NCBI GenBank assembly: GCA_037962975.1
Contig: CM075670.1
Location: 85,749,501-85,813,500 of the forward strand
Source of the DNA: Clitoria ternatea
Taxonomy: Eukaryota > Streptophyta > Magnoliopsida > Fabales > Fabaceae
Length of the DNA: 64,000 bases
Direction: 5' to 3'
Each line of letters opens with the position of its first letter. Positions within the stretch are counted from its first letter, which is position 1. Position numbers and translations under genes: made by a program. This document shows, piece by piece, positions 21,813-34,310 of this stretch. The notes beneath the pieces are model-generated. The model was not told where the DNA came from, searched no databases, and saw nothing but the letters and a program-made list of their open reading frames with translations.

Positions 21813-24800
21813 TGTAACACCCTGAATTTTATAAAAATGAATAAATGATGAGAATAAATAGTAAATAAATGTATATGAGTGGATTTGTGTCCCAAAAATA
21901 TTGGAATAATTAAATTCAGATTTATTAGGGATATTTATAATTTATTGAGCTTATGTGAGATAAAATTTTACCCGATTAGAATATGGGTGTCGGACCAAGT
22001 ATCTCCGAATGAGATACCGTTGGTCAGGGCTGTTAAGAATATTATTGGGAATCCGAATCTATATTCGGAATAATTTTTGGATAATGTATTGAGCCTGAAC
22101 TGAGAGCCTGTTTGTTATAAAACGATGAACTTTTAATGGAGAGTTAAAAATTAAAACCAAAAAGCCCATTCTTCTCTCCTTATTTTCGTTGGGTTCTTGC
22201 TTCCATTGGCAAACACATTTCTTCTTCTTCTCTTACTTCCCTTCTCCTTCTCCATTTCTTCTTCTCTTCAAAACCCTAAGCCAATGGTGGTGCCTCTTCC
22301 TCCTCCCTCCATTTTCGTTCTTCCATGGAGCTTGAGGGAGATGATGTTGATTGAAGCTCTTTTCTTCTCCTCTCCCTCTCACTTTCATTTTGGAGCTTAA
22401 GCTTGGAAGAGAGGTATGGTTTTGACCACTCATGGTTTTATTGATGGTTTTGGGTTATTGAAGTGTTAAGATGGGAGGTTAGATGTTGTTTTGATGAATG
22501 GTGGTGTGTGGAATCAATCCTAGGTTAGAAAAATTATTGGGGTGTTGTTATAATGGCATTAATGGTGGGTTGTTATAGGTGCATGGAATTAATACTTGGA
22601 TGAGTGGAAAATAAATGAGCATTTATGATGTTGATGGGTTTTTAGTGAAACCCTAACTTTAATAAATTGGGGAAAGTGTGAAATGTGGGTAGAATATAAG
22701 TTTAATGATGTTGGAGAATGATATTTAATGATGAGTGTCGTTATGAATGTGGAATGTGAGGGATTGGTGTGAAAAGATTGTGACTTGATGAGGTTCTAAA
22801 CCATTGTGGTTATTGAAGGATATGAGAGCTAAGTTGAATATTGAGTAACAATGTGATGGTGATGTTGTTGGGTTTAGTTGGCCTTTTATGATCTAGAGGA
22901 TCTTGGCTTTGGGAAAGGAATTCCCGAAGCCTAACACAACTGCATATGTTGGTGTTTAGCAAGTTTAGGACTTGGGGATGAGCTTTATGATAAGCAAGTA
23001 AGTATTTAAAATTATGATGGTTATTAATTATGTGAATATACTTGCATATGGTATGTAGATTGTATTCCGAGTGATGCAATGGAGCATTCGGAGCATTGGA
23101 ACCTTTCGGCTCTTCCCTCGAGGTAGGAGAGGAGTTTACATTCAAATTGCATGAGTAAATTGAGAGTGATTGTTGTATGTAATGGATACTCATGCTTGCC
23201 TTGCCATGTATATGTATTGAATTAATTGAAATGGCAAGTTGATGATTAATGAGGATGATGTGTGAGAATTATGTGTTGAATTGATATGAAAATGTATATT
23301 CATATAAGATGATAACAAGTTTGAATTTGACATGATTGATAGATTGAATTGAATGTTAATGAGTGTAAAGGTCTGGGATAGGTTTTAAATGCCTAGTGTG
23401 AAGCAATTGCTATATTAGACTTGATGGATTTTTGCTGGTATAAGTTTTGGTATGGTTGGTTGTAAGTTTCTTATGTTTCTTGCGCATATCCTGATATTCT
23501 CGCTCAAGCGAGAAGGGATCTCGCTCAGGCGAGAATCCCCTGTATTGGTATAATGGTCTCTGGACCAATTTCGCCCAGGCGGGTGACGTTTCCGCTCAAG
23601 CGAGCTGCGTATTATGCAATCAGGGGAGTTACTGGATGAATCTCGCTCAAGCGGGCATGGCCGCGCTTGAGCGAGCTAGTGAGGAAATGGTTACTGGACA
23701 TTTTTCGCCCAAGCGTGTGTAAGTGGCTTAAGCAAAAGTGTGAAGTCTGATGCTGGGATGGTGCTCACTCAAGTGTGTGACTGGTATGGTTATGTTATGA
23801 CCGAGTGTGACGAGTGTATGGTGAGTAAGTTGGACTCTGGATGAAATTCCACTTGAGTGGGAACCTTAGAAAATAATTCTATGATGTAGTGAATTTTCAA
23901 GTGAAATTTCGAGTGGGCTATGTCCGAGTGAGGAAGTGCGTATAATTTCGAGTGAAGGGTCTCCCAATATGATACCCGGGTAGTGGAGTTCCGAGTGGAA
24001 ATTTTCGAGTTCAAAGTAACTCGTTCCGAGTGGAGTCCCTCCGTGTGTGTAATTCCGAGTGAGGATGGCACCGATTGGGGATACATGATGTGTTTGTCCA
24101 GAAGTATTCTGGAATAACTTCACTCATGAGAAAATGAAAGGAAGTCGGTTTTTGAAATAAATTACCGAGTAAGAAAAGACTAGGTCTGGAATGATTTAGC
24201 CGAGTGGAAGACCGAGCGAGTATGGGGTCGGTCTGGAATGATTTAACCGAGTGAGGACCATCAGAGATGGTTCAAACTTGGAACGAAGTTACCGAGTGAA
24301 AAACTAATTGAGATGACTCAGACTTGGAGTGAAGTTGTCGAGTAAAAGACTGATTGAGAGATGACCCGGATTTGGAATATTTTGCCGAATGAAAGGCCAA
24401 GTGAGAGACGAGTTGGCTTTGATTGATTTTGCTGAGTAGAAAACCAAGCAAGATGAGTCGGTGTGAGGGTGAATTACCGAGTGAATGATCGATCGAGTGA
24501 TAAGTGGGTTTTAATGTAAATTGCCGAGTGATGGACCGAATGAGAGGAATCGGTTCTGGAATAACTTCCCCGAGTGCAAAACCGAGTGATGGGAAGGACG
24601 ACCTCTGGTCGGATTTCGCTTAAGCGTGTGGATACTTCGCTCAAGCGAGTAAGTGTGGGATTCCTTACTAGAGCAATTTCGCCCGAGCGTGTGGCTAGTT
24701 GAAGGGAGCCTCGCTCGAGCGAATGTACCTGGAAATGCTTACTGGAATGGTTTCGCTGGAGCGAACTGAGACGCTCAAGCGAGATGGGCTGTCTCGCTCA

Positions 24801-26925
24801 AGCGGATGTGGGCCTCGCTTGAGCGAGTGACCCCCCTGATGGAATTTTCCCTTCTTTTCTCGGTTCTGATGGCTTGGGGCCTTCTTCCCTTATATTGTAT
24901 GATGCTTGAGGGGATGCAAAGGGATATATATTTAAGACAATGATATGGTGGTGTTGGATAATGATTAAAATCTTGAGATGACTTGATTATGCCCATAATA
25001 CATATAATGAGAAACATAAAATCTTAACCACCAAGGATGATCATGCGAAAGCAATGTTAAGGGCTTGATGATGAATTATGAAATGCATGTCTAAGAACAT
25101 GATTGTGTTGGGCATAAATGTGATTGCCTTATGTGGAATGATAAATATGCTTCGAATAATTTTATGTATGGATAAATACTATGATTGGTTGTTATGCTTT
25201 TGATATCCATGTGTGGATTGTCATGAATAATGTTGTGGCCATTGAAGTGCCTATTATATGTATGTTATGCCTTGAGGGGCCTTGTGAATGTTTATATGCC
25301 ATTGATGATAAAACTAAAATATACAGTATACCCCTAATTGAGAGGGTGAGATATCCTTGTGAGGTTGTTGTTGAGCATATGCATTATTGCATTGCATTCA
25401 TGGCATGGCATAGCATTGATACTTTGTGGTTGCGATCATAGTGATGAAAGATCCTGCGGGATTCTATGAAGGGAGTACCCCTTGCGAGGCGGGAAACCAA
25501 TGTGATGATGATATGATATTGTGCCGGTGGTTGCGATCACCTGGTTGTGAAATATGAAAGGCCCTGTGGGGACCATTGTATGATGATGAGCCAGTGGTTG
25601 CGATCACTTGGTATTTGATATGATAAAGGGCTTGCGAGCACCTATGATGCCCATGGTTGTGATCATGAGGCGGGAGTACCCCTTGCGAGGCGAGAAACCT
25701 ATGAGAATTGTTGAACGTGGTTGTGATCACGAGAAGCACCTTGCGAGGCTGCTATAGGGAGTACCCCTTACGAGGCGGGAAACCAATGATTATGAATGAT
25801 TGATTATGGTGGTTGCGATCACCCGTGATATGAAATCAGATCCGTTGCATATGCATTAAACAGTTGACATATGCATTAGCTTTAAGACCATGGCATTTGA
25901 GATGGGATGACCACGAGTGTTGAGAAACCCCTTGCAAGGAGGTATTTGAGTGAAACCTTAATGAATTAATGATGATAATGATTATGAGTGCCCTTGTTGA
26001 TAAGTGGCAAAGTGTTGGTGTATGTGATAGTGTATATGTTGTGCTTGTTTATGATATGAATTGCGATTCATGATGCTTGCATGCCTAATATGATAATGAG
26101 ATGATGAATGAATGATAATTAAATGATTTTATAGCAAAGCACACATGATGTTTGTCTACATATACACATGATCACAATATATATATATATATATTATTTG
26201 TCATTTTAAATGTATAACTCACTCTCCCATGTGGTCTCCTTTTTAGCCTTGTGTTGCAGGTTGCCATGGGATGAGTACGGATTCTAATTAAAGTTTTGGT
26301 GAAGGTAAATAGTGGTAGAGGAAGTGCCTTGGCCAGCATCATTTATGGATTCTTGTGTAATGAATAAATTGCATATGATGATATGGATGATTCAGAGATT
26401 TTGAGTATGTATAAGATAATCCCTTTGAATTGTGGATGGTGAATATATATGTAGAATGTGATTGATGATTTGATATGTATTAGAAGGATTAAAATTGAAT
26501 GATGTTCATTGATGATTGAGATAGTCAGGTGAATATCCCCGAATGTAGATGTATATGTATGTATATATATGTATTTATCTTAGGCAATGCGTGCGATTGT
26601 GGAATGTGCATGAATGTGATAAAGTAATAGGTTTGCATGCTTGCCTAGCCTTTTCTCATATTGTCATATATGGGACTAGGCGTGTGCCCGGTGTACACAT
26701 TCTTCCACTGTAAATTCTATTATTTTTGTATACCGTTATGGGCATTTTAGTTATCGATCCAGCTTTAGGTTATTTAATCTCACTCTTGGGTTTTCTGTGA
26801 TTTGGGTCTTGATGTGATCATGGTGGTGTCTTGAAAATATTTTCAAACGCAAAAAATTTATTCGCAATTTTATTAATTATGACGATCACATCGGGATTCG
26901 AGTACAGAAAATCAGGGGTGTTATA
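21813..26925 (+). repeat. LARD right LTR, 5.1 kb
   Basis: Begins TGTAACACCCTGAATTTTAT and ends GGGGTGTTATA, the decayed inverted match of its start. Its last 1.1 kb equals the left LTR fragment. A pyrimidine-rich block with AAAACCCTAAGCC (about 22190-22300) looks like a transcript leader. It contains the CGCTCAAGCGAG array (23501-24827), repeated GCGAGGCGGGAAACC phrases (25470-25790) and a short (AT)n run near 26178-26196. Reading frames within it have no recognisable domains. Confidence 0.8.
23501..24827. repeat. CGCTCAAGCGAG and CCGAGTGA motif arrays in the LARD LTR
   Basis: About fifteen variants of CGCTYRAGCG, such as CGCTCAAGCGAG (23501), CGCTCAGGCGAG (23523), CGCCCAGGCGGG, CGCTTGAGCGAG and CGCTCGAGCGAA, fall in two clusters (23501-23715 and 24605-24827). 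Between them (about 23800-24580) some twenty-five copies of YCGAGTGRA occur, often as ACCGAGTGAAAAAC. The first word is close to a perfect dyad (CGCTCAAGCG reads nearly the same on both strands). Confidence 0.8.
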
Positions 26926-27742
26926 TATGGCACAGAAAATCCCCTCCGTATGAACATCCCATCCACCATTATAAAATAAGATAGCTCCCTTTTTAACTTT
27001 TTCCTCTTCAAGTCATCAGTGGGCAGCTGTTCATCGACAAAGTACAGTATGTAAGGGACTACCCATGAATTTTCATCAAAGGCATGATATGAAATTGCAT
27101 TCAATAATGGGGTCAAAGGGATGCTGGGCGATGTCAAAGTACTCTGCACCACTGTTGTTGTTCTCCCGGGTTGCTTCGTGCTTACGAGCCTTGATAGGAT
27201 ATCCGCCCTAGTGTTTTCCTCTTTGGGTACATGCCTGAATTCCAACACAGAGAATCTTCCCTTCAACTCATTCACACAATTCAAGTATAACTGGAGCTGA
27301 GGCTCACGGACTTGGTATTCACCCTGAATCTGCGATATCACCAGCTGTGAATCGCTACAGAGGGTTACTTCTGTTGCTCCGATATCAATCACGGCTCGAA
27401 GTCTGCCAAGACAAGCTTCGTACTCAGCCTGGTTGTTGGAAGTCTTAAAATTGAATTAGAGAGAAATCTTCAAATGCACACCATCATCGATCTCAACGAC
27501 AACACTGGCCCCACATCCTTTACTGTTTGATGACCTATCCACATAGACGATCCAGTGAGCATAAGGTGCGGGTCTTCTCCTTTCATCTCCACAACAAAAT
27601 CAGCCAAAACTTGGGCCTTGATAGCTCCTCGTGGCTCATAGGAAACCTCGAACTCTAAAAGTTCAATAGACCACTTAATCATTCTCCCAGCGAGGTCTGG
27701 TTTGCTCAATATCGACCGGAGTGGCATGTCTGTTCTCACCAT
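26926..27742 (-). pseudogene. Second RNase H domain (aRH) of element F, truncated
   Basis: Minus-strand frames 27742-27470 and 27392-26926. The upstream part has the tether phrase GRMIKWSIELLEFEVSYEPR and KAQVLADFVVE; the downstream part has EVTLCSDSQLVISQIQGEY and RHVPKEENTRADILSRL, the aspartate-bearing strand and the histidine/aspartate end of the extra RNase H of Tat elements. The end of the domain region (RRGFSVP) runs straight into the LARD LTR at 26925. A stop near 27393-27469 separates the two frames. The domain would degrade the RNA strand during reverse transcription. Confidence 0.8.
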
Positions 27743-27870
27743 AATTGGGTGCGCGTGGAAGTACGGCCTTAACCATCATGAAGCCCAAACAACGCGAGAA
27801 CGACCTTCTCAATCTTCTGGTACCGGCCCTCTGCTCCTTGTAGCGTCTTGCTAGTGAAGTATACTGGCCT

Positions 27871-29207
27871 CTACCCTTCTAAGGTCTCCTTGACTAATGC
27901 TACTCCCAGAGCTTCGTCCGAAATTGCCAAGTACAAGATAAGAGTTTCACCAGGATCCAATTTTTCCAAGATCGGGGAACTCGACAACACCTCCTTGAGC
28001 TCCTGAAATGCCTGCTCTTGCTCCTGTCCCCACTCGAACTTCTTGGACTTCTTTAACACCTTATATAAGGGAAGCGATCTATGTGCCATTTTGGGCATGA
28101 ATCGAGCTAAGGCTGCCACCTTTTCGTTTAGAGAATGAACCTCCCCCAGGCACTTCGGACTTTGCATGCCTAATATCACTTGGCGTTTTCCCGGGTTAGC
28201 CTCAATGCTACGCTGAGTTAACATGAAACCCAGGAACTTCCCAGCTGGGACAACGAAAGTGCACTTCAATGGGTTTAGCCTCATGTAATACTGCCTCAAG
28301 CGTGTGAATACCTGGCGCAAATCTTCGATATGATCACCCCCAGCTGGGGTCTTGGCTATGATGTCGTCAATGTACACCTCCACCAGCTTGGTGTGCATAC
28401 CTTCAAACACCTTGTTAATCATACGCTGGTAAGTGGCCCCAGCGTTCTTCAAACCGAAAGGCATGAAGGTGTAGCAAAAAACACCATGGTCATTGACGAA
28501 AGTTGTCTTCTCTTGATCTTCCTCCCACATCAGAATCTGGTTGTATCCCGAATATACGTCCATGAAACTTAGATACTGATAACCAGAGGAATCATCCACC
28601 ATGCGATCAATATTAGGGAGAGGATATGGATCCTTCGGGTAGCAACGGTGGAGGTCCATATAATCAGCACACACCCTCTATTTTCCATGGCCTTTTGGAC
28701 CATCACCACGTTCGAGAGCCAAGAGGAATAACGGATTTCCCTGATAAATCCGGCCTGCAATAACTCCTCCGTCTACTCACAAGCTGCCTTCTGCTTCTCT
28801 GGCCCTAATCTTCTTTTCTTTTGTGCGATAGGCCTCGTCTCTAGATAGATGGATAATTTGTGACAACAGAAATCAAGGTCCATCCCAGGCATATCCGCAG
28901 TAGTCCATGCGAACAAGTCCTTAAACTCGTGAAGGAGCGCCAACAGCCGCTGTTCCATCATAATTTCTAACTTGTCATTGATATGCATGATTTTTTCTGG
29001 GGAATCTCCCAACACAACGTCTCTTGAACCTCCTTCTAGTGTGGGCTTGGAAGGGTTGAGCGGATCAATCTTCAATTCTGCTCTAGGGTCGAGATTAATC
29101 AGGCTAACGGACTCTGCTGCCGTTCCTCCATCATTCAATTTCCTCTTCTTGTTGAAAGCCTCCAGCTTCACCATGTTTAGGCTCAGTTTATAACAGTACC
29201 TGGTCAT
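27871..29207 (-). pseudogene. Reverse transcriptase and RNase H of element F
   Basis: Minus-strand frames 29207-28773 (linker; ALLHEFKDLFAWTTADMPG), 28760-28569 and 28674-27871. The long frame shows RT motifs FMDVYSGYNQI, FCYTFMPFGLKNAGATYQ and the catalytic box VYIDDII (usual YVDD, here YIDD), then the connection region and an RNase H start ILYLAISDEALGVALV. Nonsense and frameshift changes separate the frames near 28770 and 28670, so no complete polymerase is encoded. In the element this enzyme would copy genomic RNA into DNA in the particle. Confidence 0.85.
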
Positions 29208-29219
29208 CTCCTGATTACC

Positions 29220-29666
29220 TCAGAGGGAAGATACGTCGTTGTCCTTATCTATGAACTTGATAAGGAGATATGGAGTGGATACAATCACTTCCATGGCATT
29301 TAGGGTAAGACGGCCTATAATACCGTTGTAAGGTGACTCCACATCGATTACCAAGACCCTGGATTTCATCGTCCTTGCTCCCGGCTCGCCTTCAAAGGAC
29401 ACAAGGGTGTCAAGGTACCCCTTAGTGGGTTGCTTCACTCCGTTGAAGGCTGTGAGTTCCTACGTATAAGGTTGTAAGTCTAAGTAATTGAAAGCCATCC
29501 TTTTAAAACGGTTATAAAAAATAACATCACAGGAACTCCCCTGATCAACAAGGATCCTCTTGACATCCTTGTTGGCGATCACAGCGATTATGACCACCGC
29601 GTCATCACCCCCTGGGATGGTTGGGCCAACATCTTCATTCGAGAACGACACTACCGGTGCTTCCAC
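29220..29666 (-). pseudogene. Retropepsin-type protease region of element F
   Basis: Frame 29666-29460 carries KRILVDQGSSCDVIFYNRF, the Tat-lineage form of the aspartic protease active site (D-x-G-S). Frame 29438-29220 carries SPYNGIIGRLTLNAMEVIVS, the second conserved strand (usually YN-x-I-L-G-R). The two are separated by a stop near 29450. The protease would cut the Gag-Pol polyprotein. Confidence 0.8.
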
Positions 29667-30249
29667 CCCATCTCTGAAAGGGCGGTTGTCCCTGGGCTTT
29701 CCTTAGACAGACAGAATCATTCGATGATGATTCTTACGGGCTGTGATCAACACTCCACCCCCAGCAAACCCTTCAGCGATCATGTCAATTACCTCGCGTC
29801 GGCCTTGCCTCTGCTGCTGGGGCATGCCGTCCTACTGAGCGTCCTCACTGATAACAACTCCCTTTTGTTTCTCAGCGGCTGAAAACCTCCTGATCGGGTT
29901 ACGATTGTTATTACCCTCATCGTCACGATCTCTTCCTCTCTTGTCATTCAGGTCAGTTCATCCAAGGATTTCTCCTTAAAGAGGTACTACTTCAACTTTC
30001 CCTCCTTGATGAGGGTCTCCACAGCGTTCTTCAACGTCTTACACTCATCCATGGTGTGGCCCACCTGCTCATGGAAACCATAATACTTCCTTGGATTGGC
30101 AGTCCATTTCATCGGAATGGGCTTCTTTATCCCATACACACTGAGTGTAGGCCATCCGACCTCCCTTAACATCTGGGAATGCCTGTGTTTAGCGGGGCAT
30201 AGTTGGTGAAAGAGGCTATGCGCCTATCCTGCTGTTGAGGTCAAGGGCT
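29667..30249 (-). pseudogene. gag C-terminus with zinc-knuckle remnant, element F
   Basis: The minus frame 30172-29987 contains KYYGFHEQVGHTMDECKTLK. This is the family's C-x-x-H-x4-GH-x4-C knuckle, but the first cysteine is replaced by tyrosine, so zinc binding is likely lost. The flanking sequence has several stops, and the remainder to 29667 is a basic/glutamine-rich linker in broken frames. Confidence 0.7.
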
Positions 30250-31158
30250 TCAGAAATCATCTCTCTGGATCTGCCTCTCTGGTCTTACCCTCTCCTTATC
30301 TCTCCGTGGTTGAGGGGAAGGCACTGATGGCTTAAGCCTGGCCGCCGTGGCCTCCAAGTGCATCTCTATAGCCACATACTTCAAGGCCTTCCTCTGGAAC
30401 TCTTCAAACGTCATCAGAGGACTGATCCAGGCTGATCCAGGCTGCAGGGCCTTGATAACAATGTGAAGCTGGATGGCCTCCGTAAGGTTAGGTACCATGG
30501 CCGCCTCCTTATAAAACCTCTTCAAAAACTCCTTAAGAGTTTCGTTCTCCCCTTGCTTGATCTGGGCCAAGCTATGAGAAGTCCTAAGAATATCCCTAGA
30601 GATGACGAAATGACTCTCGAAGGTTGCTGCCATCTCCTCCCAGGAGTCTATTGACCCCGATGGTAGACCCTTGAACCAGCTAAGGGCTTCATCCACTAAA
30701 GTTCGTGGGAACATCCTATACATCACATCTTCATCAGCCCCCAAGTACATAGCTTCATATACGTAAGCATCAAGATGCTTAGTGGGGTCAGTCTCGCCAT
30801 TATACTTCCCGATGGAGAGTGGTTGAGTCGTTTGCAAATGCCTGGGAATAGGCACACTCATGAGCCTCCTTGAGAATGGAACGTCGAGCTGATACGTTCT
30901 AGAAGCTACTACCACTGGCTCCTTCCTTCTTCCACTGACTCTATCTCCAGAGTCATGAGTTTGCTCCCGCTCCTCGTAGGTGGGGATTTTTGAATACTGG
31001 AGAGTGGTGGATTTCTCCCTCCCAGAAGTATAATGAGTCTCCTTAGCCTGAGACGTTGCCTTATTCTCCGTCACCCTCTTCTCTCTCCTCAACTCTATCA
31101 ACTCCTCCCTGAGTTGCCTTATAACTTCATCTCGAGGATCTGGAGCTGCGACAGGTAT
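30250..31158 (-). pseudogene. gag main domain of element F (3' part after the solo-LTR insertion)
   Basis: Open on the minus strand from the solo-LTR edge (31158) to 30250. It contains the retrotransposon Gag core: YNGETDPTKHLDAYVYEAMY, then RMFPRTLVDEALSWFKGLP, and SLAQIKQGENETLKEFLKRF, the usual Trp/Phe-rich capsid helices of Tat gag. An N-terminal charged helix (REELIELRREKRV) precedes it. The frame continues in phase from the small piece at 34311-34426, so the solo LTR was an insertion in an otherwise open gag. A short direct duplication (CTGATCCAGG twice, 30423-30444) adds residues. Confidence 0.8.
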
Positions 31159-32729
31159 TGTAACACCCTCTGTTACACCTTAATAAATTATAGAAAAATT
31201 CGTAAAATTTTTTTTAAAAGATATGATTGTTAAAAAGAAACTATCGGAATAAATTACATACATTATTTCTGAAATACCTCATAAATATTATTAAAACTTT
31301 ATAAAGTAATTGTACATTCATCTGAAGAAAATAAACATTAAACATTATAAGAAAGAGAGGAAACTCCATGGCCTAGAAGCAGTTACTTATTAACATTATT
31401 TATTCATTGGACCACGGTATTCATACCGAGCTCTCTTTCTAGAACGTGCTATATTTACTGCCGAGATTCTTCGATCCTTCCCTCTGAACCATCAATTTAG
31501 AATATATGAAACAAAAACACAGAGAAAAGAGTGAGAAACAGAATATAATATTCTCGAATAAGACATAAGCAACAAAGGGTTTTCACAAACTAATATATAA
31601 TAATATCAATCACAATCACAATCACATACACAATCAATTATGAATACATGAATGTTATGTAATATCTTCATCATAACTTACCTATATATGTGGGCCCTTA
31701 AATTTTACTTTGCACTGGACCAACCAGGAGTTTACACTGTTCCATAAGTCCGGATAATAATAATATGAACAGCTCAACTGGCATGAAAACACTTAGAGAC
31801 TAGTCAGATTGAGAAAGTTTTTATTGTGAAAGTACCTGACACTAGGGAACTACCCCAGGTCCCCTGAAGCACCCTTTCACACCCTCTCATCCCAAGGCTC
31901 ATAATTAAGCCTTCTCTAATGTATCCTCGGTTTCTATAATCTGTCCCCAGACAATATTATTTTGTTTCACTTTAATGATTTATGATGCATGAACTACTCG
32001 CTATTTAATTGGTTAAGGCTTTTAGAAACTCCATTATTAAATACCTTAAAGGTTTACAACATCATTTCAATAAACTGTATATTTTTTCAATTCTCTGAAT
32101 TTCTATCCCACAGAAATAAATTTGGTACAGTTTTTAATTCTCACAAAAATTGAGTTTCCAAGCCTTAAGTATCTTAATACTTATCATAGAAAACTTTACA
32201 TAAATTTTTTTTTAAAATTGAATCTTAATAATATCGAATTTAGAAATCTCAATTATTTCCAAATATCTTTAGTTATTAGGTTGAAACAAAATAATTTACT
32301 TTTAAAAATTTTATTTTACTTAAAGATAATAATTCTTAATTTAAAAAAATACTTAAAATTATAAAAATTTTCTTTAATTCAAGAATTAATTAATTTTCAT
32401 AAAATGACTTCTTTTAAAATAAATACTACATTTTTAAAGATTAAAAGTAAAATCAATAAAAATAATTTCTAAGAAGAAATAAAAGACTAAAAAAATAAAA
32501 TAATACCTTTTCTTAGAATTTAAGGAGTAAGGTAAGAAAATTCTTACTGAGTTTTAGTTTTCCGTCATGCTTGATATATGCTCAAACTCCACATCACAAG
32601 ATCATCCATCACAATTAACAATCATAAATAATTAACAATCACAAAAATAATCAATCAAAATCAAGTCAATAAAGCATCATTTATAAATATTATAATTCAA
32701 AGTCTAATGGTTATTAATATAGTCAATTT

Positions 32730-32890
32730 GAGTCCTTTTGGTCAATTCCTCGCATAGGTAGTCTATATAATCCAGTCCTTGCATAGGTATAGTTCAGTCC
32801 ATATGGGTCATAGTGTCCAAGTCCTTGCATAGGTATAGTCCAGTTCATATAGGTTATAAAAGTTCAGGTCCCTGCATAGGTATGTTAGAG
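32730..32890. repeat. CCTTGCATAGGTATAGTYCAG repeats in the solo LTR
   Basis: Four imperfect copies of a roughly 45-bp unit containing TCCTTGCATAGGTATAG, at about 32745, 32775, 32820 and 32870. No known function. Confidence 0.65.
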
Positions 32891-33174
32891 TTAGTTACAT
32901 CAAATATTTAATTTAAAATTTATTATAAATTTTAAGTTAAAGAGTTAATATTTTAAAATAATAATATTATTAAATTTAAAAGGAGTAGGGAACTCCTCCC
33001 ATTATTCTTATGTCTTTTCATATTATATTCTTATCTCATTCCCCCTTACCTTGAATTGTTACCAAAAGAGAGTTTGCTTTGCGCCTCCGATTTCTAGAAA
33101 TATTAATACCAATCTTATTTCAGTATAGGCATAAGATGAAAATTAAGATTACTACTTAAAGAAAAAATGGTAAA

Positions 33175-33460
33175 TTTGAATAGTGAATAGTAAATAGTAA
33201 CAGTAAATAGTAAAACGTGAAGAGTAACGGTAAATAGTAAATCGTGAATAGTAACGGTAAATAGTAAATCATGAATAGTAATGGTAAATAGTAAATCATG
33301 AATAGTAATGGTAAATAATAAATCATAAATAGTAACGGTAAATAGTAAAACGTGAATAGTAAAAGTAAATAGTAACAGTAAATAGTAATTTACTATTTAA
33401 ATAGTAATTTACTATTAGAATAGTAATTTACTATTAAAATAGTATTTTACTATTTAGAAT
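33175..33460. repeat. 27-bp repeat and 19-bp palindrome array in the solo LTR
   Basis: Five to six copies of a 27-bp unit made of two half-units (AGTAACGGTAAAT and AGTAAATCGTGAAT) run to about 33380. They are followed by four near-perfect palindromes AATAGTAATTTACTATT at 33381, 33400, 33419 and 33438, an exact 19-bp period. The half-unit AATAGTAA of the tandem repeat is one arm of the palindrome. Confidence 0.85.
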
Positions 33461-34310
33461 AGTAACTTAAAATAATATTATTTTTAGTATAATAATAGAT
33501 TTCTAAAAACGATATGAAAATAACTCTAAAAAATATAAGAGAGACGTATTCTTACCTTAGAATTTTAGCAGAACCTTCTTCCAAAAAATTATATTTCTCT
33601 CTTTCACTTCCACTACTATCTCACTAGCACTACTATATTAAGAAAACTTAATCTGAAATTGTGAATTCTAAAAAAGAATTCCTTCGGTATTTATAGAAAA
33701 AAATTACTATGCATTCCATTATTTTAATATAAAAATACTGTGCATTTTTTTTGAAATTTCAAACCTGGTTACTGTGCATTTTTTGAAGATTTCATACATG
33801 CACAGCGTTTTGTATAGTAACTGTCGGCATAATTATTAAGCCAAATAGTAACCTTTCACTCGGTATATTTTAAATATTCAAAATTAGTCCTTTTTAAAAT
33901 TTAGCGATATTATATCAGTCCTCAATAATTTTATAATAAGTAATATAAAGTTTAAATTTTAAAAATCTAAAATTTTCTGTTAATAAAAATTTATTGATAT
34001 GTTCCCAATTTTTTAACGATTGGAAAAAATCAAGATTTTTTTCAAACTGATAATTTTTAGATAAGTATACTTGAAATAGATTTTAGAAAATTTTCTTATA
34101 ATTTAAATTCACTTTCTTATAAATATTTTTAATTTTAAGTCACTTTATATGAATTTAAAATTATTTAAAATATATTATTTTATTAAAATAATTCAAAAAT
34201 TCCAAAAAATTCTAAAAAATTATAAATAATACGTAGATTAAAAAGTTCTAAAGAACCATAATTTAATTCCTTCAAAATTTTAATATAAAAATAAAAATAG
34301 GGGTGTTACA

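Larger units (their letters stand above)
9898..26925 (+). mobile_element. Non-coding gypsy derivative (LARD-like) with 5.1-kb LTRs, interrupted twice
   Basis: The LTR end at 10958 is followed by a TGGTATCAGAGC primer site, and a PPT at 21800 precedes the second LTR (21813-26925). Removing the nested copia (11182-19424), the interior is only about 2.6 kb and encodes no gag or pol. The start TGTAACACCC and the pre-LTR phrase GAATTTCGAGGACAAAATTC are typical of the pol terminus of Del/Tekay chromoviruses, so I infer a large retrotransposon derivative from that clade. Only about 1.06 kb of the left LTR is present, because D/E inserted in it; the rest is off-window to the left. It sits inside minus-strand element F. 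Confidence 0.75.

Noticed and set aside
22190..22400. A host gene start (TC-rich leader, AAAACCCTAAGCC, short ORF with hydrophobic start)
   Set aside because: It lies within the 5.1-kb LARD LTR, the frames end after about 66 codons on both strands, and the leader-like look is common in gypsy LTRs.
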